Shown: positions 8,601 to 18,054, counted from the stretch's first letter. The stretch is DNA of 21,982 bases from Mesotaenium endlicherianum (GCA_009602735.1 WELA01006196.1:1-21982), one strand, 5' to 3'. The notes: generated from the sequence alone by a model not told the origin. Translations and numbers: made by a program.

Positions 8601-9095
8601 AACATGCACATAGCGGTGCACTTTAAGACTGCGATCCTCTGGGGATGTTGCTTCAAGCAACTTAAAGAAACGACGCAGACAGTGCTCAGAGTCTAACTGG
8701 TCATCCCCAGCCTCCATATCCCTACGGCAACTAGCCAACGCTTGCGCATGGCTTGCTTCCGTGGTGACACTATCACCATGCTGCCCTGTAACAGGTGCAG
8801 CTCTGCGTGTTACTCGTTCCTGAGCATTAGAAATCTTTTCAGACAATTCTGCACACACTTTACGCAATTTTGCGACAGATCCAGCATCATCATCTCGAGT
8901 AGCCGCTCGCTGCTGACCCTCAGTGAGTTGCTTCATGGCATCTGTTAATTCTTGTGTTAGTGCAGCTAAGTCTCCGCTCTCAACAGGTGCAGCAGGTGTC
9001 GCTCTTCCTGATGACAAAGCGGACAGGCGGGCTTTCGCAGCCTCTTTCTGGATTTTCAAATCTCTCGCCTTCTTTTGCTCGTCAAACGCCCATTC
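5352..9095 (-). CDS. Gag (zinc knuckles) - aspartic protease - C5 DNA methyltransferase polyprotein
   Basis: The frame is open from the TAG at 9098-9096 to the TAA ending at 5352. Numbering here starts at the TTG codon 9059, giving 1235 residues; the first ATG is at 8936, so translation probably enters from upstream gag. Residues 1-340 are gag-like, with two CX2CX4HX4C knuckles at 281-294 and 310-323. Protease: Asp-Thr-Gly at 537-539 and the YDVLLGT block at 611-617. Methyltransferase at about 751-1075 with all key motifs: motif I LFAGLGTG (758-765), motif IV FPCQPFS with catalytic Cys843, motif VI ENV (887-889), motif VIII HRARLFW (927-933), motif IX-like REPTAEEKGRCLGVP (1021-1035), motif X FGNMIGP (1055-1061). 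Motif VIII and the FAGLGTG form look closer to DNMT3-type than DNMT1-type enzymes. A charged, probably coiled-coil tail follows (1100-1170). The frame shows no break within the enzyme. Confidence 0.93.
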   Translation of the reverse strand, partial: EWAFDEQKKARDLKIQKEAAKARLSALSSGRATPAAPVESGDLAALTQELTDAMKQLTEGQQRAATRDDDAGSVAKLRKVCAELSEKISNAQERVTRRAAPVTGQHGDSVTTEASHAQALASCRRDMEAGDDQLDSEHCLRRFFKLLEATSPEDRSLKVHRYVHVVRQKNETVMEVKSRLVDLAKKAGIYEPRIVADKFLLCLGKDTDWEVRPHLSAKRGTDWNIDEAAEIARNVEEGKVWYKEASRTLMAPERREESFQPKANSSNFQFKKKSGSFNRFAKHANTAETAEGCWNCGKSGHQKRDCPYPDAKQLSASKAQVCAHCSKKGHSEDECWSKNPNLKPPWANAATKEADKGKKKEKDNSGNRKGNQKYDAMSAEIAELKAQFARLNVPNVYYDADVAEKTVCKGEKLTPEKAVAATAAERADHDRLVPRNAGKLPQTFRITLDENEIAQLRQAKPGPRKTFSFSLEKLKALVEHRIQHIPCLSLADLRLTYPFTIEEAGQQLDLAEEGANSASLPTNFSTVRVQNKDRVLTFNNWAAPNILLDTGAQPVILGKRAVKALGLTARDLKESPFQLRTASGQISKSCGITRKPVEITVNLGKPEEASLFIECTVTEAENYDVLLGTEALIPLGMVIDLRKQRVTYQSTDRQPTGEIPVKMVCSGEANYGLLDCCVNNQYPDHYDLIMQREEKIYTSINMPTPLVWQPWIMEQLEAVSNRDRGPQELLPVPYPVKTAANLMPGVDPLPQGIVRMEDPFRRRGVVVLELFAGLGTGTIALIQRGIQVSKVLYVDNDESVFTAFEEVMSQMRQMYHFKALVPTSVVRLAGGNILDVKSEDLYDHRIDWIFAGFPCQPFSQAGNRRGFNDPRAQHWGRMVKIISMLRERQHRYPPVFVIENVHPGMDYNQMKPGDPWLVFDSTLGHHVLINDARHGGLSHRARLFWTNGMSIEILREMEEITRRTPTAVSVGEALMVETKPVIRRDSYPQYVVNEPRRPRVVLPTFTAYPGSRAFVNGGPGMVKDVHDREAQWREPTAEEKGRCLGVPNSIAQEIVAMVAQDNAGMIFGNMIGPHSMTWLVETIMTWQQMTFSDKPMPRPRSVTIGLYVVPTSDQRAIREAYQRQKQYGVERDAAEADKDETLRETRVVDLTRCQDLLTRIDNRMATLRDPLERELRRLREDATMEDQATGAANPLVSAAVSKSQEVPASQNAPAKYLGGCRHGRNIPFLSYETWPQTRSSGAHPQTR
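5514..5520 (-). promoter_or_regulatory. Candidate -1 frameshift heptamer A AAC CCT
   Basis: Within the 262-base overlap of the two minus-strand frames, the zero-frame codons GCA-AAC-CCT contain A-AAC-CCT. It is the only heptamer in the overlap with the X-XXY-YYZ pattern in the right phase, and a -1 slip there leads straight into the open downstream frame. Caution: C in the Y position is uncommon among efficient natural slippery sites, and I did not find a convincing stem-loop just downstream. Confidence 0.35.
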
Positions 9096-9182
9096 CTAGG
9101 TAAGGTTCTCATCCTTCCGAAATTGGCGATACAGCAACAAGGCATCCTTGTCCAAGTACTGAACCAAGCTTATAAAAGCGAC

Positions 9183-9596
9183 TCACTGAGTGTAAGAAGA
9201 ATCCTTTCGGTTTTTCTCCAAGAAGTCAGCCCAATAGATCTCATCAAACTCTTCGAAAGTGAGACTATTTCCACTGGTTCGTCCACTAAAACACTTTGTA
9301 GACAGCTTGAACTTAGGATTTTCATCCTTATCATCACCAGTCATTTCGAGTGGTGACCAAGACTCACCATCTTTATCCCACACGTCGTGCTCTCTGCCCG
9401 AATCGGGTACAAAAGCTCGCGCGTAATACGGATTCTCACCGTTCGTGGCAGTATGGCGAGACTCGTCTCTCGACGGTTGCTCACTCCACAGGTTATCCGT
9501 GTGCTCAAATGTCTCACTTTCTCGTGGACTCTGGCTTGAATCAGAACCTTCCACAGGCTGCACAGGGTAGTAGAGTCTTCCACTCCTCAACTGCAT
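9183..9596 (-). CDS. Gag N-terminal part, ended by an in-frame TGA
   Basis: The frame reads from ATG 9596 (MQLRSGRLYY...) to a TGA at 9185-9183, 137 residues. The same frame is open upstream to about 9755 but has no earlier ATG. It is acidic and polar (many Glu, Asp, Ser), with an aromatic segment near its end (FEEFDEIYWADF). Beyond the TGA the same frame continues with 28 sense codons to a TAG at 9098-9096 and then runs directly into the long gag-protease-methyltransferase ORF. This suggests one original gag frame now carrying two stops. Whether these are nonsense mutations or recoded codons cannot be told from this copy. Confidence 0.5.
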   Translation of the reverse strand: MQLRSGRLYYPVQPVEGSDSSQSPRESETFEHTDNLWSEQPSRDESRHTATNGENPYYARAFVPDSGREHDVWDKDGESWSPLEMTGDDKDENPKFKLSTKCFSGRTSGNSLTFEEFDEIYWADFLEKNRKDSSYTQ

Positions 9597-9743
9597 GTAC
9601 AGTTGAATTTCTCCGGGTCCCCTTCCAGGTTGAGCACCGGCAGCCCTCACAGGCCTCAATCCCCAATTTGCTTGGGAATTTCTATTCACCTGAACCACAG
9701 AACCGAGGTTCTCAGAAGTAGGACGGAAGTCTCTTACTTCCAC

Positions 9744-11536
9744 ATAGGCTTTATGCCTTCAGGTTCTTGAGTTCACAAGCGAGCAAATTGCGGTTTGCAG
9801 AAATCACACTCTAAGCAGCTTGACATACAACGTCAGGTTCAGAGAAAATCGCCCTTCAGGCTTTCGCTTAACTTTCGCAAGTCACAGCTTACAAAACTCT
9901 GAAACTACGTCTATGCTGGCCTGGGTCAAGCTCTTCACTTAACACCGCGCCTTAACAGCTCTTCACTGCCAGGCTGGGCTCACTCAGTTGTTCACTAAGA
10001 GCTTTATCTGTCAATACTACTCTCTCTCTTCGAGATGCGAATGCGACTTCCAAGAACTTGGAAATCAACACACAACTCACCATTTTAAGGCTGCTTCACA
10101 CACACACTCGTGGCGTTCGGCCGACTCTGTGCTAATCTCCTAGCAGATTCTATTCTGCAGTTCTCCTTCTTTAACCGTGAGATTCCCTCTTGGGAACTCC
10201 TACAATCCTAACTTATCTATGATACACAGAAGAATCTTCGGTGTCGTCAGAAGCGTGGGGCTTTGGCCCTCCAGTGGCCTTGGGAACTCCTTCTTCTTCT
10301 TCGCGCCCTTCTTCTCTTTCCTTCTGCCTCTTGGCAAAGGTGCGTGCGAGTGAATGACATGTCTCAGGCAAGATTCGTGCCTTTCACAGGCACCACACAG
10401 CGTCATCTTTCGAGAATGCCGTGCTTAGTCACACAACTTAGCTGCATGTCGCCTCTGCCTAGCCATGCTCAACTCAAACTCGTAGTCACTCAGCATGCAT
10501 GCACACCTTGTGACTGTCGCGCGTGGCTGCTTAGCTTCTCAGCTGGCAGTCACGCCTAATTGGCTCATGGCTAAGAATTCCTGAGCGGCGTGCAAGCAAA
10601 TGCCACTTGCTCAAGTTTTCCCAACCGGGCGCCCGTAACCTATCTTGGCATTGCAGCCATGACCTGGCTTAATCTGCCAGTCACACAGTTCCTGATCTGG
10701 TACTTGCTGGGCGGCTCATTGCTGATCCCCAGCTCCTAGCCTCGCGGCTGTCTTGTCAAAACCTCCCCCATCCTTGGGTGTGGGTCACACTGACATTGAC
10801 CCCTTGCCAGTGGTCTTGACGCCGCCATAACCGCTGACTGCGATGTAATCAGTCAAGTGGTCGGTGAGTCAACGTTGACTTTCAGCACTAGGTGGCCGTA
10901 GCTTGCGCTGCGCGTGCGACACCGTCAAACGGATAATAGTCGGGACACCCTTAAGATGAAAAGAGTTAGCACCCCATGGTTTTAGGTTTGTGCCCAATGT
11001 GCCGCTGTATGCCTTGTTGTGTGACAATCAACGTCAGTCAAATGACACGTTTCAGGGTCGCATTTGGTCGTTGGTAACACACAAGGCCACTTTTCGTGAC
11101 TTTTCTAGCTGCTTAGTGCTGCTCAAGCATGTAACCAGGACTAAAAAATAGCACTTATCACTAAAAGTACCTTGCAGGAGAAATGAATGCACCTTGTGCA
11201 ACCTTGCTCAACCTTGTCCGCCTTCTGGCATCGTGCGTGACCTTGCTCGTCAGGTCCAAGCGGGTCGATTGTCGACTTTTTCGTGGCTTTGACTTTTTTG
11301 GTCGAGCTTAATTTGCAGCCGTTTGCAGCAAAATGAAATGACAGCATGCACCGGTCCCATCGGCCCCAATGGTTAAGACTCGGGATATTGGCAACATAGA
11401 GTGTAAAGAGTGTAGTCCTGCTCATAATGAATGCAGGTACCTGACGCACTTACATTTGCTTAAGCTTATCAGGAAGCAGAAAACTATGATGCTATCAAGA
11501 TGATGCCCTCGGCCCAGTAGTCTGCATAGGGGCACC
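9744..11536. other. Intergenic region between the divergent retroelement and ZYP1; probable site of the element's 5' leader and LTR
   Basis: No coding region is supported. By position, roughly 9744-10950 should hold the 5' leader and 5' LTR of the minus-strand element, and the part nearest 11536 should hold the promoter and 5' UTR of ZYP1. No primer binding site or LTR end could be proven because there is no second LTR to compare with. A 13-base direct repeat (CTTGGGAACTCCT) lies at 10189-10201 and 10279-10291. Pyrimidine-rich runs occur at about 10020-10035 and 10288-10325. Short ORFs on either strand look random. Confidence 0.4.
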
Positions 11537-14500
11537 ATGATGCAACTCGGTATGCAAAGACCTGCTCCGCTGAAGCAGATGAGGCTGATGGAGCATCCTA
11601 TAGGCGTGAAACAATTTAAAGTTCGTGCAAGTCCAGGACACAGTTTCAGGTCTGAGCCTGCTCCTATACAAGCAACCAGAAAGACTGAGCTAAAGTCTAG
11701 CCATCAGGTTGTAGCGATGGTCACAGCAGAAGATTTTCGTTCTGGGGAGCACTTCGCTCATCTGAAGCTCACTGCAGGTGCTGTAAAACTACTAGGAGCA
11801 TCTAGTATCACAAACTTCATGACTTCTCGCAACAGTCTTGTGGTTAAGGCAAGGAAATTTGGCATCAACTGAGGCTCAATGACATGCTCCTTCAACTCCT
11901 GCCAATAGGTCTATGCACAAATTACGTGCCATCAGGCTGCTTCAATATTGGAAGGTCTTCACGCTTGCGATATGTGGTATTTGATACTTTTCACAGAAAA
12001 GATGCTTCAGGAACAAGCTTCGGCAACAACAGATCTTCAGATAATGGCAAGTGTTGTCATCTTCTTGCCTGCAACCTTACAGCCACCCTCTATGGATCAA
12101 ATGTGTCTTCTGTTAATCACTGAATATAATCCTAGATTCATCTGGCATGCTCATGGTTGATACAGGAACTCTCGTGGAGTATCACATCTCATCATTTTGT
12201 TGTATAAAATGCTCACATTCATCTGCATGTTTGCAAGCAGAGATCAAAAGTGGAGAAGGCAGAAGGCGCGCTGAAGACAATGGAGTTGAGGCTACAAGAA
12301 GCCAAGATAGAGAATGCAAAGTTGATCGTGAAACAGAAGGAAGATGCAAAAATGTGGAAAGGCTTGGATGCAAAGTACCTTCCGACAAAGGCACTCTTTG
12401 ACCAGATGATGGACACCTTTGCTCAAATAGAGCATCAAGTCCAACAGGGTAAGAGGCATGGTTATTTAGCAAGCTATAGCTTGGTGAAGAAGTGTGACAT
12501 ATCACTGCCGCAGTCTTCAACATATATGCTAATACCTCTGCCGATACATGGGCTATGTACATGAGATTTGATTGACTATTCTTCTTTCCTGCTTTCTTGT
12601 CTCGCTGCATCTTCATCAGGCTTCATCAGAATAATATGTTGCAACAATTTATGATGTTTGCAGGAGAGGAGATCCGGGACTGCTTGCAAGATAAGCTAGT
12701 GGAACGCCACAATTTTTATGATGAGATGCAGTCCCATACTAAGCAGCTTATATCCGAGCGGGATCAAGCTGAGGCCGATTTTAAAAGCAGTACGTTAAAC
12801 GGCGCTCTTCTGGCTTGCTTACTTTGAAGGTCTGTAGGAAGCAAGCATAGCAACCAGTATGACTCATTATGTTTCAAACTCCTACATGACCAGCATTTCT
12901 CTGTGGCATCCTTGTTTGGGCAGGTAAGACCAAATTGCAGGATATGGAGAAGGAGAAAGAATGTCTAGAGGAAATGCTGAAGAAGTCCAGTGCGGACATG
13001 GAGAAACTTGTGACTGAGAAAGGTGAGACTTCGAGCTCTCCAATCTCAGCTGTAACTGGCGAGTCAAATTTAAAATGCTGCCGAATATTGGTTGACGACA
13101 AGGTTCGCTCTGGCTGTAAGGCTGACAACGGCTTGCTTGGGTCAGATTTATCGCTGACAACGGCTTGCTTGGGTCAGATTTATCGGTGCAAGAAAATGAA
13201 GACCTACAGAAGGCGCTAGAAGAGACTAAGTTGAGTCTTACAAGTGCTCACGCTCAAATTGAAGAGGAATTGAGGAGGAAAAAGATTGAGGTTGTGGAAC
13301 TTCAGGAAAAGATTGCTGCTGGAGAGGTACAACCCTGTACATCAATGTATCCATGGCACAAGCTGCTGAATGGGATTGGAAATATAAACGATACACCTTG
13401 AACGGTCTGCACCTTGAAAGAAATTACACAAGCTTTTACCCCCTCTGGTCATGCAGGAAGAACTTGGAAGGACCATGGAGAATTGCTCTGCATTACAACG
13501 CACGCTTGTGGAGAAAGACAACCACATCAAGCAGTCCTCTGCCGATAGCGATGCAAAGCTGGTAGAGTATTCAAAACTCATTGTTGAGCTCAAATATTAC
13601 CAAAGGTGACAGCCTTCATAGCTGTAAGGAAGATGGTGAACTGATGTTGGGGAAGGATTGCAAACGTATCTCACATGAGGCTTGTTTTGAATGTACAGGA
13701 ACAATACCAGAGAGAACTGTCCCTTCTTGAAGAAAAATATGACTTGTCCCTAGCAGCTGAAAGGGAAAATTACAACAAGCAGGCAAAGAATAGCGAAGTG
13801 TTGCAGGAGAAGTTGTCGCACGCTTTATTTCAGCTTGATGAATTCATAAAGCAAGCAGAGGAGCACACATCCTCATACAATCTCATGAAGGAAGAGCTCA
13901 ATGCAACAGTAGAGAATCTGCATAAGACAGAAGAGTCACATGCAAGAACCAAAGAAGAAGAGACCAACCTTCGGGCAATGCTGGATGCAGCAAATGCAGC
14001 TGAAAGAGCTGCTGTTGCAGCCAAAAAGGAGGTGCAGCAACAACTTGTTACGCAGCGGGGAGAATTGCAGAGGCACTTGAAGGAGATTTGCCAGCGAAAC
14101 AACCAGGTATTTGAGAGGGTCAAGTCCTCATCACAGGAATGTACTATTGCTGTGGTGATCATATAAGTTGTGGATCAATATAAAAATATGAGTGGATGTT
14201 GTTGCAGGAAATTGCTGAGATGAGAAGGCAGTGTGAGGTTGAAGCCAGTAAAGCTCTTGATCTTGAGCGTATGAAGGTACTACTCCTGACACCCCTCTTA
14301 TTCTGTTATTGGCACAAGATGGTATCTTGTTCTTGTTTGTGGACCTTTGCAACAGACTGTCAAAATCTCTGGTAAGTTGCCTGTTCAGCTCATATATATG
14401 GGTTATCCTGCAAACCTTCTGATATGTGGGAGCCAGTGCAACACACATGAAAGTGCGCACTAAATTAGATAACTTGTTTGACGTACTTTTTAAAACTAGC

Positions 14501-16203
14501 AATTGGCATGAGGTTTGTCTACTATTTTGTCCTCTGGCTGCCGGAAGACACTTGTGTTCCAGGTTAATTTCTGAACATATATCAAACACAGGTCAAAGAA
14601 GCAAAGGATGGTCTTGAGATATTGCTGGCTCAAGAGAAGGAGAAGCACAGCACATTCTTAGCAGCTTTGCGCGAGAAACACAAAACAGAGGTATGGTGGT
14701 GAGCTATTTCAACAACACGTCTATTATCCAGGAACACTTCTGTCCCGGCTCAGACCAGCTACCTCGAGCTCACCACAGTTGAATGATCATGTGCAGATCA
14801 TTGAGCTGAAACGCATTCACGACAATGACAAGCGACGAAGCATATCACAGAACGCAGAGGAATGGCGTACGCATGAGGAAGGCCTTACTGCTGCCCTTGG
14901 CACGGTACCTGCTCTTCTATGCTCATTGGCATCGTTTGGCTACTGTCTCCGAGTCTATCTTTGTGAACCATCTGCTAGAGACTTATGATGAAGTTGTATG
15001 CTTATAGCCTGAGGCATGTTGCTGTAAATAATAAACACACCTACTTTTTTTTTGTGTGAGACAGGAAAAACTCAACCTTCTGAAGACAAAGGAAAAGCTG
15101 GATATGATGGCGCTTGAATATGAACAGGGCCTTAAAAAGCTGAGGGCTGAGGCTGAAGACAAGTCCAGACATGAGCAGGAAAATGTCAAAAGGGAATACA
15201 CAGAGCTGATGGAGGGAAAGATAAAGAGCTTGCAGACTCAGCACGACGAAGCAATTAAAAAGCTTACAGAGGAGCATGAAAGAAAGCTGACTGCAGAAGT
15301 TTACGAGGAAGTGGAGAAAGTGAGGCTCCAGTATGAGACAAAGATGCAGAATGAGATGACTACTGCTGCAAAGCTGAGGTTGGAGTTAGAGGGAAAGTTG
15401 GCTGAGGTAATGCGTGGGACCCACACAGTCGGCAACTTTGTTATGAGGTTACAGCATGGGCTAGTATGCTTGGGGGGGTCAATGCTCCCTTGTCTTTAAG
15501 TTACGGTCTCTTTGCCTACAGTTTGTGACCTGCGCAATATGCAGCTCTTAGTTGCTACCCACTAAGTTTGTCAATGGAGTGAAATGCAGGTGACACGACG
15601 GGAGTATGAAATGGAGACGTCTGATGTTTGTAAGACTATTACAACAAGGAAGAGAACCAGCAGTAGTGTTGTGTACACGGTAAGTAGTATTACTTGCATA
15701 ACACACCATGAGGTCCGCTGCCATGTCCATATGTTCAACTTTGCTCTTATATGGATGATAATGAGGTGTTTGTAAGTTGTACCGGTCTGAGCTGGATAGA
15801 TGTGGTGTGCTCGTTTGACAGGAGTCAACAGATAAATCAGCTGGTGCAAAGAGAACAACTTCCATTAAGAAGTCAAAGTCAATGGCCAAACGCGACCAAA
15901 AGGATGTAAGTCTGAGGTTGCTTGTGGCTGCTGCGGTGGGGAAAAGTAATGAATCGAAACATGGCCGCATTGCAAGCTTCCAATGTATGGACACATTTCA
16001 ATGCATGTATATTGAGGGGGGTCATTATTCTTAAAGCATTGGTATGTTCATAAATTGCCTACCTTGCATCTTACTCAAGGTGATCCCCTTCATTGTTGCA
16101 GTCAAGCAAGAAGGCATTGGCTAAAATTACTGCTGAGTGTGACCTCTTTGGACACACATTACTTGATCCTTATGGAGGTTGCGATGACCCTTACGCTTTC
16201 TAG
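11537..16203 (+). CDS. ZYP1: ZYP1-like synaptonemal complex transverse filament protein, about 15 exons
   Basis: ZYP1 (SCP1/Zip1 group) forms coiled-coil dimers bridging paired meiotic chromosomes. Proposed exons: 11537-11777, 11997-12052, 12241-12448, 12664-12789, 12924-13022, 13178-13326, 13457-13605, 13680-14106, 14208-14276, 14592-14690, 14797-14904, 15065-15406, 15590-15679, 15822-15905, 16102-16203. They sum to 2349 bases, 782 residues, with GT-AG introns. Matches to Arabidopsis ZYP1 as I recall it: N-terminal MQLG and FAHLKLTAEK, then ENAKL..KQKED.K.WKGL in exon 3, HLKEICQRNNQ in exon 8, VTRREYEMET in exon 13, and the C-terminus DLFG...LDPY...DDPYAF. The middle is Glu/Lys/Gln-rich coiled coil; the tail is basic. 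Two weak junctions: the end of exon 2 (12052 or 12055) and the start of exon 8 (13680, or 13699 with exon 7 ending earlier). Compared with land plants, a coiled-coil stretch between exons 3 and 4 seems shorter. ATG 11540 is an equally good start. Confidence 0.88.
13121..13184 (+). repeat. Perfect 32-bp tandem duplication spanning a ZYP1 splice acceptor
   Basis: Two identical 32-base units abut at 13121-13152 and 13153-13184. Each contains the acceptor sequence GCTTGGGTCAG followed by ATTTATC, the first bases of exon 6. Use of the right-hand acceptor (exon start 13178) keeps the frame from exon 5. Use of the left-hand acceptor (13146) adds 32 bases and runs into a stop at about 13217-13219. 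Confidence 0.9.
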
Positions 16204-17550
16204 AAGATGTACTCAACATTAAGACGTACGTACTCATACTACATGTTATGGTGGTACATAACGTAGAAAAATGTTAGACAGTAATGGAGAATATGGCCTT
16301 AAGTTATTTATCCGGCATTGGAGAATAATTTAGTGGAGTCTTACACAAAGAGATTTAATGGAAGTGAAGAAGATCAGATGTTTAAGAAGGTGCTACCAGC
16401 TGATGAGGATAGTGGTGGAGGGTGTTCCTTCACAAGAAGTGCACCTTCTTTGCCCCAGCTCACATTGTTATACTTGGTGTAACTCGTTAAGGCAACACTT
16501 TTGCGTCATAAATAATTTCAAGCTCAACTTCGTCACTTAAAGTTGAGCCCTTGATTATCCTGTCTTCGAACCTTCTTTATGTGTATGAAGGTCAAAAGGT
16601 CTCTTTGTCTGTGCACGCATTGTATGAAGTATATACAAAGGCAAACTTTAGTGTAAAATGTTAAACAAATACTGTTTGTGCTAGCGGGGGAGGTTGTCCG
16701 GAAGGGGCCAGCCCCAAGACAAATTTGACTTTGTCCAAATACAGCTGACCCACAAGGCTGTGCTTGACATTCACGCAATTGTTTTGACACCATTATTCAA
16801 GGGTTCATTAGCTGAATTATGTACTATCCAAACTGTTTTGGTGGGATGGTGAAGAAAAGGACAGGTCACAGGTCACGGAGACATTGTTGCGAAGGATCAA
16901 GAACCATATCAGGAGCACTTGATCTTGCAATCGGCCAGCATTCTGTTAACATGGGGGTTCATAAGTTCAATCTCATAAACTCCAATTCAGGGTATAAGAA
17001 GGAATGAGCTCCTTAGAAGCTAAAACTTGTGAAAGGCAACATTGTTGCAGGAGCATAGTTGTTGAAAATTGAGACAAGCTAGGGAGCGATTGACCAGCCA
17101 GCTAGCCAGCCACCCAGTGCAAATACTTATGTGCAAGGTTCAAGTTTCGAGTAAGGGTGTGCGGTTATATATGTTTTAAAAACACCACAGTGGGGGCAAC
17201 AGCTGGGAGGCTTCAACCGCCCATCCACCAGCTGTTTACTCCCGCCCCCACTCCTCAGCGAAAACATATTACCTCTTACTGGGTTGCGATAGCCCCTCAA
17301 GAAAGAAAGGGACCACTAGGTTTATTCGCTATCTTTCCTTGGGCTGCACACCGGAGCGTGAGTGCAGGGGAAAGAAGGAACAAAAAAGCATCCGGTCTTG
17401 GCTGGTTTTCAGGCACATTGCCAAATTAAGATCAAATGTGGACAAGTTGTCCGGTAGCCACATTGTAGCACTTAGAAGGGTGTCCATGCCTGGGTTACGC
17501 CGTTCGCCGAACTGGCCGACCTTCGTACGCTTAATTAAGCGAACTGAGTC
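16204..17550. other. ZYP1 3' flank and intergenic region; no further gene seen
   Basis: The first part is expected to be the 3' UTR of ZYP1. A hairpin lies at 16522-16548. Short ORFs here lack any recognisable domain. A block at 17487-17545 contains the 16-base segment shared with the left end of the window (17492-17507) and a 14-bp palindrome CGCTTAATTAAGCG (17528-17541), directly beside the LTR of the right-hand element, which therefore inserted next to or into this repeat. Confidence 0.5.
16522..16548 (+). other. Hairpin in ZYP1 3' flank
   Basis: GCTCAACTT (16522-16530) and AAGTTGAGC (16540-16548) form a perfect 9-bp stem with a 9-base loop, about 320 bases after the ZYP1 stop codon. It could be a 3' UTR structure or a trace of a small inverted-repeat element; no function is shown. 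Confidence 0.45.
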
Positions 17551-17862
17551 TGTAGTGATTTGAGTTATTATACATTAGTTTGCATATATTTTAATGTTTT
17601 CAAATATATTTGAAGTAGTATGGTGTGGAGTCAAGTGTGAATAGGTACTCTAGTAACTTGGTTCATATCCTTTGAACCTTCCAAGGCATTTTCGAAGTTA
17701 GAGGAAAGACCTAGAAGAACTCCATGTGGCAAAAGTCAGATGTGCCATTTTTAGGTCAAAAGGACATGTGTACATTATTCTAGAAAGAGGTGGCAAGTTT
17801 TGGGATGTGTTGGGTGCCAACACATCAACATACACCTTCCTAGAAATTACTTATGTAGCAAG

Positions 17863-17870
17863 TATATAAA
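17863..17870 (+). promoter_or_regulatory. TATA box of the LTR promoter
   Basis: TATATAAA lies within the LTR about 190 bases before its end. By the usual 25-35 base spacing, transcription (start of R) would begin near 17893-17903. This is the only strong TATA box in the LTR. Confidence 0.65.
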
Positions 17871-18001
17871 CAAGAGCTAGAACATAGAAAGACATTCCAG
17901 AATCACTCTTGTACTTGCCAAAATCCAGAAATATATTAACTTTCAAGAAGCCATCTCTCTTTCAAGAAGCTACCACTTGTGTTCAAAGATCCTTGTCTTG
18001 A

Positions 18002-18040
18002 ATAGATAAAGTATTCTGTTTTACTAAGTACTTTATCTAT
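18002..18040 (+). other. 12-bp stem hairpin near the LTR end
   Basis: ATAGATAAAGTA (18002-18013) and TACTTTATCTAT (18029-18040) are perfectly complementary, with a 15-base loop, ending 13 bases before the LTR end. It would be present in the 5' leader RNA near the primer binding site and possibly in the 3' end of the transcript. A role in RNA folding, dimerisation or 3' processing is possible but not shown. Confidence 0.7.
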
Positions 18041-18054
18041 CTGTTTCACTACAG

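Larger units (their letters stand above)
1060..9743 (-). mobile_element. Ty3/gypsy-type LTR retrotransposon encoding a C5 DNA methyltransferase; 3' end missing
   Basis: The domain order on the minus strand is gag with two CCHC zinc knuckles, aspartic protease, C5 DNA methyltransferase, a region of unknown function, reverse transcriptase, RNase H and integrase. RT-RH-INT order places it in the Ty3/gypsy group. The given limits are those of the readable coding region. Neither LTR could be delimited. The 5' LTR and leader should lie between 9744 and about 11000; a possible LTR start on the minus strand is TGTCCCGACT at 10947, which is unproven. No 3' LTR is seen in 1-1059, and the integrase C-terminus stops early, so the 3' end seems deleted or recombined. 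Several in-frame stops interrupt the coding path, yet catalytic motifs are intact, so this is either a recently damaged copy or one that relies on recoding. Confidence 0.85.
17551..18053 (+). repeat. 5' LTR of the right-hand Ty3/gypsy element (503 bp)
   Basis: It starts TGTAGTGA and ends TCACTACA, an 8-bp perfect terminal inverted repeat with the usual TG...CA ends, and it is followed after one base by the primer binding site. It is AT-rich compared with the coding part. It contains a TATA box at 17863-17870 and a strong hairpin at 18002-18040. The 3' LTR is outside the window, so its limits rest on the inverted ends and the primer site. Confidence 0.85.

Noticed and set aside
9096-9186. Possible intron in gag of the left element: GTGAGT donor at 9186 and a TAG acceptor at 9096 on the minus strand would remove both stops
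   Set aside because: The intron would be 91 bases, so joining does not enter the long gag frame and reaches a TGA after about 14 codons. The sequence between the stops also reads as sensible gag in the same frame.
1060-9743. Direct repeats or spacers suggesting CRISPR or a prokaryotic defence system around the methyltransferase
   Set aside because: Spliced host gene, LTR elements and RT-integrase order show eukaryotic nuclear DNA; no array or restriction enzyme is present.
11141-11449. 102-residue minus-strand open frame upstream of ZYP1
   Set aside because: No recognisable domain, no splice or regulatory support; length is within chance expectation.
17157-17429. 90-residue plus-strand open frame before the right LTR
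   Set aside because: No similarity to anything I recognise and no supporting signals.
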